Positions 10,701-21,281 of a DNA stretch of 64,000 nt are shown here, piece by piece; position 1 is the first letter of the stretch, and each line of letters begins with the position of its first letter. The position numbers were made by a program, and so were the translations under genes. Source of the stretch: Kappaphycus alvarezii. Taxonomy: Eukaryota; Rhodophyta; Florideophyceae; Gigartinales; Solieriaceae. Under the pieces are notes generated by a model. It made no database searches, had not been told where the DNA came from, and saw only the letters and a program-made list of their open reading frames with translations. Location: positions 1 to 64,000 of the forward strand of contig NADL03000596.1 of assembly GCA_002205965.3 (NCBI GenBank). Reading direction: 5' to 3'.

Positions 10701-13068
10701 AAAGACGGAGGTTCGAAGCTTCTTAGGACTGGCCTCATATTACAGAAGATTTATCAAAGATTTCGCCAAAACTGCAGCACCGTTACATGCCAGCACTACG
10801 AAGAACGGAAAATTTTACTGGAACAAGGAAATGCAGACTGCATTTGAGGAGCTTAAAGATAAGCTATGTGTCCCCCAGTGCTCATGTATCCAGATTTCAA
10901 GAGACCATTTGTTGTGGAGACAGATGCCTCAGAACGGTCTTTGGGTGCCATTTTGTCCCAAAAACGAAAACGGAAGACTACACCCTGTTCAATTCGCAAG
11001 TCGCACTCTGAATGATGCGGAAAAGAGATACTCAGTCTGCGAGAAAGAAGCGCTAGCTGTCGTCTTCGCACTGAAAAAGTTTCGTGTTTACCTTTTATCA
11101 CTCGAGAAATTTGTCTTGATAACTGATCACCAGGCACTTAAGACAGCATTCCAAAAGAAAGATGTACATCACCGCTTGGCCCGATGGCTCGACATTTTCG
11201 CAGAATATCGGTTTGAAATTGTGTATAGGCCCGGACGCAATAATCAGCCTGCCGATTACCTATCCCGCTTGAGGGATCCATTGATTCCAAATGAAAAAGC
11301 TTCCGAAGACATCGTCGGAGTTGCCGAAGTTCAAGTGCCGATCGATAACGAGTACGAAGCTTATATTCACGGACTTATTAAATTCCTTGATGGACTAGAA
11401 ATGAGAAAGGTTGATCTCGAACACAGAAATTGGGTACGCAGGAACCAAAAGGCCTTTACATTGTGGAATGGGAAACTCTTCCGGCACACTAAAGCCGGTC
11501 CCCGACTAGTGGCCCCTTTGAAAGAAAGAATGAAGATCTTGAGGACTTTCCATGATGAGCTAGGGCATTGGGATCTCGAAACAACCAAAAAATTCGTAAC
11601 TGAGAGATTCTGGTGGCCCAGTATCCATAAGGACGTCTATAATTTCGTGAAAAGCTGTGACAACTGTCAAAAATTCACTCCGATACGAAAGTATAAGACA
11701 ACCCTAAGCTTCCCAGTTTCCGCTCTCTTTGAAACCTTCTCAATTGACTTTGCCGGCCCATTCAAGGAAACCTCTTCCGGAAACAAATACCTCCTTATAG
11801 GGGTGGAACATCTTACTGGATGGCCAATAGCAGTTGCAGTTGAGGAGGCCAATGCTGAGGTGGTCCTGAGATTCATCGAAAAAGAAATAATTGAACCGTT
11901 TGGTCTTCCAAAAAGGATCATCTCAGATAACGCCCTTTGTTTTACTGCAACTTCACTGCTTCGTTTCTTGGAAGAGAAGGGGATTCAGCTGAAGACAGTT
12001 CTCGCATACGCTCCTATGTCAAACGGTAAAGCGGAGAGGATGGTTGGAACCATCAAACGAGCAATATCGAAAACTATGTCGAAGAATGAAATCCAGTGGG
12101 AAGATGCCTTACCAAAAGTGTTATACGGCTATCGTCGAAGAAGAGGAAGAAGCGGACGGTCACCATTCGAGCTAATGTACGGAAGGGCTCCTAGAATGTT
12201 ACAGAGAGACATGGAAACAAATATTATCGATGAAGAGAGTAGAGAAGTCGAACTACTGGCCACTGAAGGCTGGAGATCACACCGCGCGCTAACACAGACA
12301 AGAAATAAGAATGAAGAGCCTCCAGTCCAAACCTTTTCAGTCGGCTCTAAAGTACTTGTAGTACATGGGAAAGCAATGCAGCAGGCTGTGAAGTGGCCGG
12401 CCTTCCAAACAAAGTACTCGAATCCTTGCGTCGTCACGGAGGAAAGACACCCGCACTATAAGCTATGTTCAAGCTCAGGGAAGAGATCAAGGAGGGCCAT
12501 CCATGCACGTCGTCTAGTCCCTTACCATCAGAGGCCTGAAGAATTCCTTCTCACACAGGACTATGCGCAACCACGGGGCATACTCATCTTTAACTATAGA
12601 ATGATTCCTATGGGAGGAAAAAGGGCCTGGGAATGGATCATCTCGATTACGCGTGACTACTACGAACTCCACGTAATCGTCCATTTCTACATTAATATAT
12701 GCCTATGTTTTCGTACGTTGAACGGACCATTGCTACCTCAAGAAGATTTCCGACTATTGATCAGAATTCTATTCTCATTCCAAAACGGAAGGTTCACGGA
12801 AGCAGGTCCAGAGTTTGTGGAAGTCATATATCATTACTCTATAGGAAGGTATGGAATGGTAGCTATCGGAGACTTGTCGCAAACATATCTGAACATTATC
12901 CGTCCGGTTTACGTATTTCTTAAGAACAACCAAGATGTGCGACTGAGAGGTTACAGCTTGCCCCCTGATATGGAATATCGACTGGTCCCGTATCCTCTAT
13001 GGGAACCTTACGTTGCTCCGCTCAGAAACACACCTCAGCCGAAGACCAGGATCCTCCCGAGGCCGTGA
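7735..13068 (+). CDS. Gag-Pol polyprotein of Ty3-like element (copy 2)
   Basis: An open frame of 1,777 codons with gag and pol in one frame, a single-ORF strategy known in several Ty3 lineages. Residues about 1-240 are a capsid-like gag region. Two CCHC knuckles follow at about 252 (CSYCHKPGHFANRC) and 275 (CGKCGRYGHHESNC), which would bind element RNA. The aspartic protease triad DSG is at about 481-483. Reverse transcriptase carries YIDD at about 915-918 and the typical MPFGLMNAPATFQ. RNase H follows, then integrase with an HHCC finger (GHWDLETTKKF ... SCDNCQKF) and acidic core residues in SIDFAGPF, IISDNA and NGKAERM. The C-terminus runs past integrase into domain 1 of an unknown duplicated pair. 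The start was chosen as the first ATG after the leader, shared by all three copies. This is a fossil copy whose integrity I judge near-whole, not proven functional. Confidence 0.88.
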   Translation: MDLNAARITFTGGKNEDVEEFLYTYVNVVMREKSDEEKAESIFAYLHGDAKHKYKAKFINGWSLNGNGRNFGEVCEWLVKEYAKEVEPDEMIRTAIEARLNFDDLLSSLVYLCDLYEKAGFNAQAKYGMLRKAAMGDKRLSDFLLIKGPHTFNELKGTIVEFVKNSETFQSLSEMPTETRTSMPIVHPEKNYQRPATSAAALESVRSDVKNLEERLETRFDNRLDMITSQLESLTLTIKKNQSGAPKAAEVCSYCHKPGHFANRCPDNPHRNTRCGKCGRYGHHESNCWSKDNRKANLSDARSESGPEMKILQNRKDHKLTDAGNVSIAEEISQVNVTKRDGEGNILSKKPRLDYGMLEHIPAPVPPRTKRSDQVVPGVGVTPAKKTKKSKKFKNIPKDVLEYVKKYNLVAELASAPTGITFGQLLRGDAEDARKELKKIIRSNKSAKGKKLFLQSASTAPRRLKLVPVKVLGMQTQALFDSGAVPNLISETLVTDLGLEIIPTTRRITVADGTVSKCMGTVDKVSVFFGDSKVDLDFLVMPDLPFDAIIGCPTMERLGTCIDLGNQIVSVNVDGRTVKMPLDFDKSTHPVDLKETDSEDFTSSYDSEDFEPTNTFGSGEGYARGILNMAWDDYDSGFETDEDWNSRVGVTPECVSFCDNIESKDGIRSMKEDYNCKENRNISDSISEDVSTPEKVLQNIEVENQEEKGRQMAEIQGKVQHLPAAASLKISDMLASSEVIAWSVSDLRQASVPVTHSFELTDTQPIYHRPRRQPPKYDQFISENVTSMLENDIIRPVSSPWSFPVVIAPKKDGKLRFCVDYRQLNQRMIPDRFPIPNMEEILEDLKDGRYFTSIDLYTGYWQIPLDEKCKEITTFTSKAGTFRFEVMPFGLMNAPATFQRMMNEVLKGLPFARVYIDDVVIFSKTLDQHISHVKTVVERIDAYSLKIKLSKCFFAKTSIQLLGHIVDQEGIKVDPEKTKKIKLAPRPASKTEVRSFLGLASYYRRFIKDFAKTAAPLHASTTKNGKFYWNKEMQTAFEELKDKLCVPQCSCIQISRDHLLWRQMPQNGLWVPFCPKNENGRLHPVQFASRTLNDAEKRYSVCEKEALAVVFALKKFRVYLLSLEKFVLITDHQALKTAFQKKDVHHRLARWLDIFAEYRFEIVYRPGRNNQPADYLSRLRDPLIPNEKASEDIVGVAEVQVPIDNEYEAYIHGLIKFLDGLEMRKVDLEHRNWVRRNQKAFTLWNGKLFRHTKAGPRLVAPLKERMKILRTFHDELGHWDLETTKKFVTERFWWPSIHKDVYNFVKSCDNCQKFTPIRKYKTTLSFPVSALFETFSIDFAGPFKETSSGNKYLLIGVEHLTGWPIAVAVEEANAEVVLRFIEKEIIEPFGLPKRIISDNALCFTATSLLRFLEEKGIQLKTVLAYAPMSNGKAERMVGTIKRAISKTMSKNEIQWEDALPKVLYGYRRRRGRSGRSPFELMYGRAPRMLQRDMETNIIDEESREVELLATEGWRSHRALTQTRNKNEEPPVQTFSVGSKVLVVHGKAMQQAVKWPAFQTKYSNPCVVTEERHPHYKLCSSSGKRSRRAIHARRLVPYHQRPEEFLLTQDYAQPRGILIFNYRMIPMGGKRAWEWIISITRDYYELHVIVHFYINICLCFRTLNGPLLPQEDFRLLIRILFSFQNGRFTEAGPEFVEVIYHYSIGRYGMVAIGDLSQTYLNIIRPVYVFLKNNQDVRLRGYSLPPDMEYRLVPYPLWEPYVAPLRNTPQPKTRILPRP

Positions 13069-14040
13069 TGATGATACGAGCTGGACCATCAAGTGATCGG
13101 GGCGGATCATCGAAGAGGGCAAGGCGTCGGGAGCAGCGAGGAAGATCGCCAAGAAGATCGCCTCAAACACCGCCTAGTCTCCCAGGGGGAAACTATGCAT
13201 CCTTAATTATTGGACGGCTACCAATTAGACGTTGGCTTCGCGAAATGACAGAGGACCCACGAGAAGCAGAAGTAATTTCCTTTTTTGCAATTAGTATTTG
13301 CATGTGCTTCCAGACCATTCACGGGGCGCACCTTACTCGTGAGGACTCAGTCCTTATGTTGCGAGTTTTTTTCTCCTTCAGATACCCGTTTCTGGACCCG
13401 TTGCCAGAAAAGTTTGCATACTACGTTTATTACCTCACATTTGGAAGGTTTGGAGAAGTGAAACGGGAGGAGCTCATTAGAGAACACTATGAAACCATAC
13501 GCCGAATCTACGAAACTCTTGACCAAGGAGATGAGCCGGTCATCGCACGGTACACACTCTCTCATCATATTGGAAATGAGCTACTACCATATCCTTATAG
13601 TGAACCCTATACTCTCCCTGATGAATGGATAGAACTCCCACAAGAACAACAAGAGCATTGAGAACGAGACGGGACGTTCGACCTAAGTCCGGGGGGTGTT
13701 AGGCGCAGATTTTTTTTGTCGCCGTCATCTACAGGCCTATAGTTTACTGTACTACCTCTCCTTGTCCAAATTTGCTTATAGTTCCGGTCCTTCCTCGTCC
13801 TCCCTGAACCTCGCTTATCATTACCGCGGTCCTCCCCAAATTTACTTCCATTTTATCTAGATATTTTTATACTGTATCTACCCCTCTGAATCGATCCCGA
13901 ATCAAGTTCTTTTTCCCTTTTTGCTTACCTCCTCCTCCAAATTCGTTTTTTTTGAGAAAAAGGGCGCAAATGCACTACTACAAAATCCCTTGCAGATTTA
14001 TTTTACCTATTCCTAATCGATAGAACCTGCCCCGGGAGCC

Positions 14041-14048
14041 TATTTAAA
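14041..14048 (+). promoter_or_regulatory. Upstream TATA-like site in LTR c
   Basis: TATTTAAA lies about 110 bp before the ATG of the LTR-internal coding region, a spacing suited to a separate promoter for that protein. The same site occurs at 6430-6437 in LTR b and 21627-21634 in LTR d. The inference rests on position and sequence only. Confidence 0.4.
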
Positions 14049-14156
14049 CCTTTTTATTCCAAGTTTCAAACGTCCCTGATCATTTTACTCATCACTCCTC
14101 TCCCCAACACACCCAAAACACCCTCTATCCTCCGTCTACAATCATTTACAACCAAA

Positions 14157-14798
14157 ATGAGCAACCTTCGCCCCTCCGCCCCCATCACTAAAAACCGCCC
14201 CTCTCGCCCCTTAAACGGCCTTGCGCTCGCAGTATATGGCCCGACGGATGCAGACGACTACCTGAGACGGCAGACTAAGAAGAAGATAATAGAATTCGTC
14301 CGCAAGCTCTTCGTCGAGGATGAGGCCGAGGAGGTACCTGAGGGTCAGGAGTGGGACATCGAGGAGGGAGCTGGGGAGACCTTTGAGGAGTGGGTAGCCC
14401 CTGGATTGGTCTATGAGGTTAATAACGAGGAGGACGGGGAGGATGAGGATGAGGATGAGGATGAGGTTGAAGAGGAGGATGAGGATGGATGAGGTGAAGA
14501 GGAGGATGAGGATGAGGATGAGGATGAAGAGGAGGAAGAGGAGGATGACGAGGACGAGGACGAGTTGGATGAGGGAAATGGGGGCATGGAAAGTGTTGTA
14601 CTGGTGGGGCCTGGACTGGAGAGTATGGATCAAGTGGTGCCGACGCTGGAACCGGATGGAGATATCTTTAGTAGTTTAGATATCTCCCAGGAGGGAATAG
14701 AGAGCTGTGAGCCATTCGCAGATATTTGTGGGGACTGCTTGGACAGCATGGATATTTTAGAGGAGTTGTTTGGATCTGATTTAGAGAATGGGAAATAA
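14157..14798 (+). other. Acidic-protein coding region inside the LTR (copies also in LTRs b and d)
   Basis: The LTR encodes two protein modules separated by an acidic low-complexity tract. The N-terminal module starts MSNLRPSAPITKNRPSRPL and continues with a charged stretch (LRRQTKKKIIEFVRKLF). The middle is Glu/Asp-rich, encoded by a GAGGATGAG minisatellite whose length differs between LTRs. The C-terminal module, from about 14565, is acidic with spaced hydrophobics (SMDILEELFGSDLENGK at its end), reminiscent of transcriptional activation domains. Corresponding regions lie at about 6545-7203 and 21743-22376. The region sits between a TATTTAAA site upstream and the TATATAAG box downstream. 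I recognise no homologous domain. A role as an LTR-borne regulator, by analogy with other retroelements that place accessory genes in LTRs, is inference. Confidence 0.5.
14430..14560 (+). repeat. GAGGATGAG minisatellite within LTR c
   Basis: Imperfect tandem GAGGAT/GAGGTT/GAAGAG units encoding the Glu/Asp-rich tract of the LTR coding region. The matching tracts lie at about 6820-6970 and 22015-22140 and differ in unit number, so this is the most variable part of otherwise near-identical LTRs. Confidence 0.85.
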
Positions 14799-15241
14799 GA
14801 GGACCTCATTGATTGTTAGTTTCTTAAGTATCTTTTGTTTAGAGTATATCATCCACACAAATTGTTTGTATGCATTTCCTGGTACCTTCTGTAGTTTTGT
14901 TCGGACTTTAGGGTTAGCCAAAAGTCTATATAAGCTGAGTAAACCGCTTCCTCATGGAGAGGTCAAGCAAGTTGGCAGACAGCTTCAAGCTCAGTCCCAA
15001 ATAGTTAGGAAGTTGAGAGTCAACTTCAGACCCAAGAAGCATTTATTTTACCCTAGTCACTAAGCATAGGTGGTAGACCCTGCCCCTTCCATACTTGCTT
15101 GTAGCCCATTCAACTGTCGTCCCTATACACTCCTTTTCGTTCGTTCAACTATACCACGGTAGCACTTTTGTCGCTTGCAACACCTCCTTCTTGGGGTGGT
15201 TGATTCTGAATATCTCTTCTCCCGACGATTTACCCCTATCA

Positions 15242-18200
15242 TTTGGTACTCTTGTGGAGGGGGTTGCACCCGAGGTATTCGAGTTGAGCAGTCTTAGGGA
15301 ACCATTCGAGGGGATTTCTTTTCTGTAATCATGGATCTCAACGCTGCTCGTATAACGTTCACAGGGGGCAAGAATGAAGACGTTGAGGAGTTTCTCTATA
15401 CATATGTCAACGTTGTGATGCGTGAGAAGAGCGATGAAGAGAAGGCCGAAAGTATCTTCGCCTATCTTCATGGTGACGCAAAGCACAAATATAAGGCCAA
15501 GTTTATCAACGGGTGGTCTCTTAACGGGAATGGGCGTAACTTCGGTGAGGTATGTGAGTGGCTTGTGAAAGAATATGCTAAGGAGGTAGAACCAGATGAG
15601 ATGATTCGTACCGCCATAGAGGCCCGGCTCAACTTCGACGATTTGTTAAGCTCATTGGTATACTTGTGTGATCTCTATGAAAAGGCTGGGTTCAACGCCC
15701 AAGCCAAGTACGGAATGCTGCGTAAGGCGGCGATGGGGGATAAGCGGCTCTCCGATTTCCTCATCAAGGGCCCTCACACTTTTAATGAACTGAAGGGTAC
15801 CATAGTAGAATTTGTCAAAAATTCGGAGACGTTTCAGTCACTAAGTGAAATGCCGACGGAAACCCGTACATCTATGCCGATCGTACATCCTGAAAAGAAT
15901 TATCAAAGGCCAGCGACTAGCGCAGCAGCATTGGAATCAGTCAGGAGCGATGTCAAAAACTTGGAAGAAAGGTTGGAAACCCGATTCGATAATCGACTTG
16001 ACATGATAACCTCGCAGTTGGAAAGCCTTACTCTTACCATTAAGAAGAACCAGTCTGGGGCCCCCAAGGCCGCAGAAGTCTGTTCCTACTGTCACAAGCC
16101 TGGACACTTTGCAAATAGGTGTCCTGATAATCCACATAGAAACACTCGTTGTGGAAAGTGCGGTCGATATGGGCATCATGAAAGTAACTGCTGGTCTAAA
16201 GACAACAGAAAAGCAAATTTATCGGACGCAAGGAGCGAGTCAGGACCAGAGATGAAAATCTTACAAAACAGAAAGGATCACAAGTTGACGGATGCCGGTA
16301 ACGTATCCATCGCTGAAGAAATCAGTCAAGTCAATGTGACAAAAAGGGATGGGGAAGGGAACATTTTATCGAAGAAACCTAGGCTAGATTATGGAATGCT
16401 GGAACATATCCCAGCACCTGTACCTCCTCGAACCAAGAGGTCTGATCAAGTTGTTCCAGGAGTTGGAGTCACTCCGGCCAAGAAGACGAAAAAGAGTAAG
16501 AAATTTAAGAATATCCCAAAGGACGTACTAGAATATGTGAAGAAGTACAATTTGGTGGCTGAGCTTGCATCAGCCCCAACTGGGATAACGTTTGGTCAAC
16601 TTTTGAGGGGCGACGCAGAGGACGCGAGGAAAGAACCTTCAAAAAATATCAGGTCTAATAAGTCCGCTAAGGGTAAGAAACTGTTTCTTCAATCGGCCTC
16701 GACAGCACCAAGACGTCTTAAACTAGTACCAGTCAAAGTATTGGGAATGCAAACCCAAGCTCTTTTCGATTCGGGCGCTGTTCCAAACCTTATTTCAGAA
16801 ACTTTGGTGACAGATCTAGGTCTTGAAATTATTCCAACTACTCGAAGAATAACTGTGGCGGATGGAACCGTATCAAAATGCATGGGCACTGTTGACAAGG
16901 TTTCCGTGTTCTTTGGGGACTCTAAAGTTGATTTAGACTTTCTTGTCATGCCTGATCTCCCTTTCGATGCAATCATTGGCTGCCCTACCATGGAAAGACT
17001 AGGGACCTGCATTGACTTGGGCAACCAAATCGTTTCAGTTAATGTTGACGGCAGAACCGTGAAGATGCCCCTGGATTTCGACAAAAGCACACATCCGGTA
17101 GATTTGAAAGAAACGGACAGTGAAGATTTCACTTCTAGCTATGACAGCGAAGATTTCGAACCAACTAACACTTTCGGAAGTGGAGAAGGGTACGCTCGGG
17201 GGATACTGAACATGGCATGGGATGATTATGATTCTGGGTTTGAAACAGATGAAGACTGGAATTCTAGGGTAGTGTGACACCTGAATGTGTTTCTTTTTGC
17301 GATAATATCGAATCAAAGGACGGAATTCGGAGCATGAAAGAAGATTACAATTGCAAGGAAAACAGGAATATATCGGATTCCATATCTGATGCACGCCGGA
17401 AAAGGTCCTTCAAAATATTGAGGTTGAGAATCAAGAAGAAAAAGGGCGCCAAATGGCAGAAATCCAAGGAAAAGTGCAGCACCTTCCCGCCGCCGCCTCA
17501 CTGAAAATATCCGACATGTTAGCATCTTCCGAAGTAATTGCATGGAGTGTATCAGATTTAAGACAAGCAAGTGTACCGGTCACTCACTCATTTGAACTTA
17601 CCGATACTCAACCAATTTACCACAGGCCTAGACGTCAACCGCCAAAATATGACCAATTTATCTCAGAGAATGTTACAAGTATGCTGGAAAATGATATTAT
17701 TCGGCCAGTTTCATCCCCATGGTCATTTCCAGTTGTGATAGCACCAAAGAAAGATGGAAAACTTCGCTTTTGCGTCGATTACCGACAGCTGAACCAGAGA
17801 ATGATACCCGATCGATTTCCGATTCCAAACATGGAAGAAATCCTCGAGGACTTGAAGGACGGGAGATACTTCACCTCAATTGATCTTTACACTGGTTATT
17901 GGCAGATTCCATTAGATGAAAAATGTAAGGAAATAACAACTTTTACCAGCAAAGCCGGTACATTCAGGTTCGAAGTGATGCCTTTTGGTCTCATGAATGC
18001 CCCAGCTACATTCCAAAGAATGATGAACGAGGTTTTGAAAGGACTTCCATTTGCAAGAGTTTATATCGATGATGTGGTGATATTCTCAAAAACCTTGGAT
18101 CAGCACATATCGCATGTCAAGACTGTGGTGGAGAGAATAGATGCGTACAGCCTGAAAATTAAGTTAAGCAAATGCTTCTTTGCGAAAACGTCTATCCAAT

Positions 18201-21200
18201 TACTCGGTCATATCGTCGATCAAGAGGGAATTAAAGTGGATCCAGAAAACGAAAAAAATCAAGTTGGCACCCAGGCCCGCTTCAAAGACGGAGGTTCGAA
18301 GCTTCTTAGGACTGGCCTCATATTACAGAAGATTTATCAAAGATTTCGCCAAAACTGCAGCACCGTTACATGCCAGCACTACGAAGAACGGAAAATTTTA
18401 CTGGAACAAGGAAATGCAGACTGCATTTGAGGAGCTTAAAGATAAGCTATGTGTCCCCCCAGTGCTCATGTATCCAGATTTCAAGAGACCATTTGTTGTG
18501 GAGACAGATGCCTCAGAACGGTCTTTGGGTGCCATTTTGTCCCAAAAAGACGAAAACGGAAGACTACACCCTGTTCAATTCGCAAGTCGCACTCTGAATG
18601 ATGCGGAAAAGAGATACTCAGTCTGCGAGAAAGAAGCGCTAGCTGTCGTCTTCGCACTGAAAAAGTTTCGTGTTTACCTTTTATCACTCGAGAAATTTGT
18701 CTTGATAACTGATCACCAGGCACTTAAGACAGCATTCCAAAAGAAAGATGTACATCACCGCTTGGCCCGATGGCTCGACATTTTCGCAGAATATCGGTTT
18801 GAAATTGTGTATAGGCCCGGACGCAATAATCAGCCTGCCGATTACCTATCCCGCTTGAGGGATCCATTGATTCCAAATGAAAAAGCTTCCGAAGACATCG
18901 TCGGAGTTGCCGAAGTTCAAGTGCCGATCGATAACGAGTACGAAGCTTATATTCACGGACTTATTAAATTCCTTGATGGACTAGAAATGAGAAAGGTTGA
19001 TCTCGAACACAGAAATTGGGTACGCAGGAACCAAAAGGCCTTTACATTGTGGAATGGGAAACTCTTCCGGCACACTAAAGCCGGTCCCGACTAGTGGCCC
19101 CTTTGAAAGAAAGAATGAAGATCTTGAGGACTTTCCATGATGAGCTAGGGCATTGGGATCTCGAAACAACCAAAAAATTCGTAACTGAGAGATTCTGGTG
19201 GCCCAGTATCCATAAGGACGTCTATAATTTCGTGAAAAGCTGTGACAACTGTCAAAAATTCACTCCGATACGAAAGTATAAGACAACCCTAAGCTTCCCA
19301 GTTTCCGCTCTCTTTGAAACCTTCTCAATTGACTTTGCCGGCCCATTCAAGGAAACCTCTTCCGGAAACAAATACCTCCTTATAGGGGTGGAACATCTTA
19401 CTGGATGGCCAATAGCAGTTGCAGTTGAGGAGGCCAATGCTGAGGTGGTCCTGAGATTCATCGAAAAAGAAATAATTGAACCGTTTGGTCTTCCAAAAAG
19501 GATCATCTCAGATAACGCCCTTTGTTTTACTGCAACTTCACTGCTTCGTTTCTTGGAAGAGAAGGGATTCAGCTGAAGACAGTTCTCGCATACGCTCCTA
19601 TGTCAAACGGTAAAGCGGAGAGGATGGTTGGAACCATCAAACGAGCAATATCGAAAACTATGTCGAAGAATGAAATCCAGTGGGAAGATGCCTTACCAAA
19701 AGTGTTATACGGCTATCGTCGAAGAAGAGGAAGAAGCGGACGGTCACCATTCGAGCTAATGTACGGAAGGGCTCCTAGAATGTTACAGAGAGACATGGAA
19801 ACAAATATTATCGATGAAGAGAGTAGAGAAGTCGAACTACTGGCCACTGAAGGCTGGAGATCACACCGCGCGCTAACACAGACAAGAAATAAGAATGAAG
19901 AGCCTCCAGTCCAAACCTTTTCAGTCGGCTCTAAAGTACTTGTAGTACATGGGAAAGCAATGCAGCAGGCTGTGAAGTGGCCGGCCTTCCAAACAAAGTA
20001 CTCGAATCCTTGCGTCGTCACGGAGGAAAGACACCCGCACTATAAGCTATGTTCAAGCTCAGGGAAGAGATCAAGGAGGGCCATCCATGCACGTCGTCTA
20101 GTCCCTTACCATCAGAGGCCTGAAGAATTCCTTCTCACACAGGACTATGCGCAACCACGGGGCATACTCATCTTTAACTATAGAATGATTCCTATGGGAG
20201 GAAAAAGGGCCTGGGAATGGATCATCTCGATTACGCGTGACTACTACGAACTCCACGTAATCGTCCATTTCTACATTAATATATGCCTATGTTTTCGTAC
20301 GTTGAACGGACCATTGCTACCTCAAGAAGATTTCCGACTATTGATCAGAATTCTATTCTCATTCCAAAACGGAAGGTTCACGGAAGCAGGTCCAGAGTTT
20401 GTGGAAGTCATATATCATTACTCTATAGGAAGGTATGGAATGGTAGCTATCGGAGACTTGTCGCAAACATATCTGAACATTATCCGTCCGGTTTACGTAT
20501 TTCTTAAGAACAACCAAGATGTGCGACTGAGAGGTTACAGCTTGCCCCCTGATATGGAATATCGACTGGTCCCGTATCCTCTATGGGAACCTTACGTTGC
20601 TCCGCTCAGAAACACGACCTCAGCCGAAGACCAGGATCCTCCCGAGGCCGTGATGATGATACGAGCTGGACCATCAAGTGATCGGGGCGGATCATCGAAG
20701 AGGGCAAGGCGTCGGGAGCAGCGAGGAAGATCGCCAAGAAGATCGCCTCAAACACCGCCTAGTCTCCCAGGGGGAAACTATGCATCCTTAATTATTGGAC
20801 GGCTACCAATTAGACGTTGGCTTCGCGAAATGACAGAGGACCCACGAGAAGCAGAAGTAATTTCCTTTTTTGCAATTAGTATTTGCATGTGCTTCCAGAC
20901 CATTCACGGGGCGCACCTTACTCGTGAGGACTCAGTCCTTATGTTGCGAGTTTTTTTCTCCTTCAGATACCCGTTTCTGGACCCGTTGCCAGAAAAGTTT
21001 GCATACTACGTTTATTACCTCACATTTGGAAGGTTTGGAGAAGTGAAACGGGAGGAGCTCATTAGAGAACACTATGAAACCATACGCCGAATCTACGAAA
21101 CTCTTGACCAAGGAGATGAGCCGGTCATCGCACGGTACACACTCTCTCATCATATTGGAAATGAGCTACTACCATATCCTTATAGTGAACCCTATACTCT

Positions 21201-21281
21201 CCCTGATGAATGGATAGAACTCCCACAAGAACAACAAGAGCATTGAGAACGAGACGGGACGTTCGACCTAAGTCCGGGGGG
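15242..21281 (+). mobile_element. Ty3/gypsy-like element, internal region, copy 3 (broken)
   Basis: Same arrangement as copies 1 and 2. Parts, approximate: primer-binding site 15244-15261; gag from 15331 with zinc knuckles 16080-16200; protease near 16770; reverse transcriptase 17600-18240 with YIDD near 18064; RNase H 18480-18860; integrase 19120-19650; post-integrase domains 20240-20620 and 20850-21246. It is broken, with roughly half a dozen breaks, and as young as its neighbours. Confidence 0.9.
20240..21246 (+). other. Post-integrase duplicated domains with basic linker
   Basis: Downstream of integrase the coding region carries two copies of one domain of about 125 residues. Matching stretches: NICLCFRTLNGPLLPQEDF against SICMCFQTIHGAHLTRED; ILFSF against VFFSF; YHYSIGRYG against YYLTFGRFG; LVPYPLWEPYVAP against LLPYPYSEPYTLP. 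The first lies at about 20250-20620, the second at about 20860-21230. The linker is Arg/Ser-rich (SSKRARRREQRGRSPRRS), like a nuclear localisation signal or RS tract. No transmembrane helix or signal peptide is evident, so an envelope is unlikely. I do not recognise the domain. All three element copies carry it. Confidence 0.75.

Larger units (their letters stand above)
7647..13696 (+). mobile_element. Ty3/gypsy-like element, internal region, copy 2 (nearly whole)
   Basis: This copy has the longest uninterrupted coding capacity. Parts, approximate: primer-binding site 7649-7666; gag from 7735; zinc knuckles 8485-8610; protease near 9175; reverse transcriptase 10030-10660; RNase H 10890-11280; integrase zinc finger 11545-11690 and catalytic core 11735-12070; post-integrase domain 1 at 12660-13030, a basic linker 13075-13230, and domain 2 at 13270-13661. 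It is broken in only a few places. Near identity to its neighbours indicates a recent origin. Confidence 0.92.
13697..15241 (+). repeat. LTR c (1.55 kb), between copies 2 and 3
   Basis: TGTTAGGCGC...CCCCTATCA, preceded by the same CCGGGGGG tract as LTR b. It is almost identical to LTRs b and d apart from small length differences, mostly in the GA-rich tract at about 14430-14560. It holds TATTTAAA at 14041-14048, the LTR coding region at 14157-14798, and TATATAAG at 14927-14934. Confidence 0.9.

Noticed and set aside
20240-21246. Envelope gene downstream of pol
   Set aside because: No signal peptide, transmembrane helix or furin-like site; the region is better described as a duplicated soluble domain.
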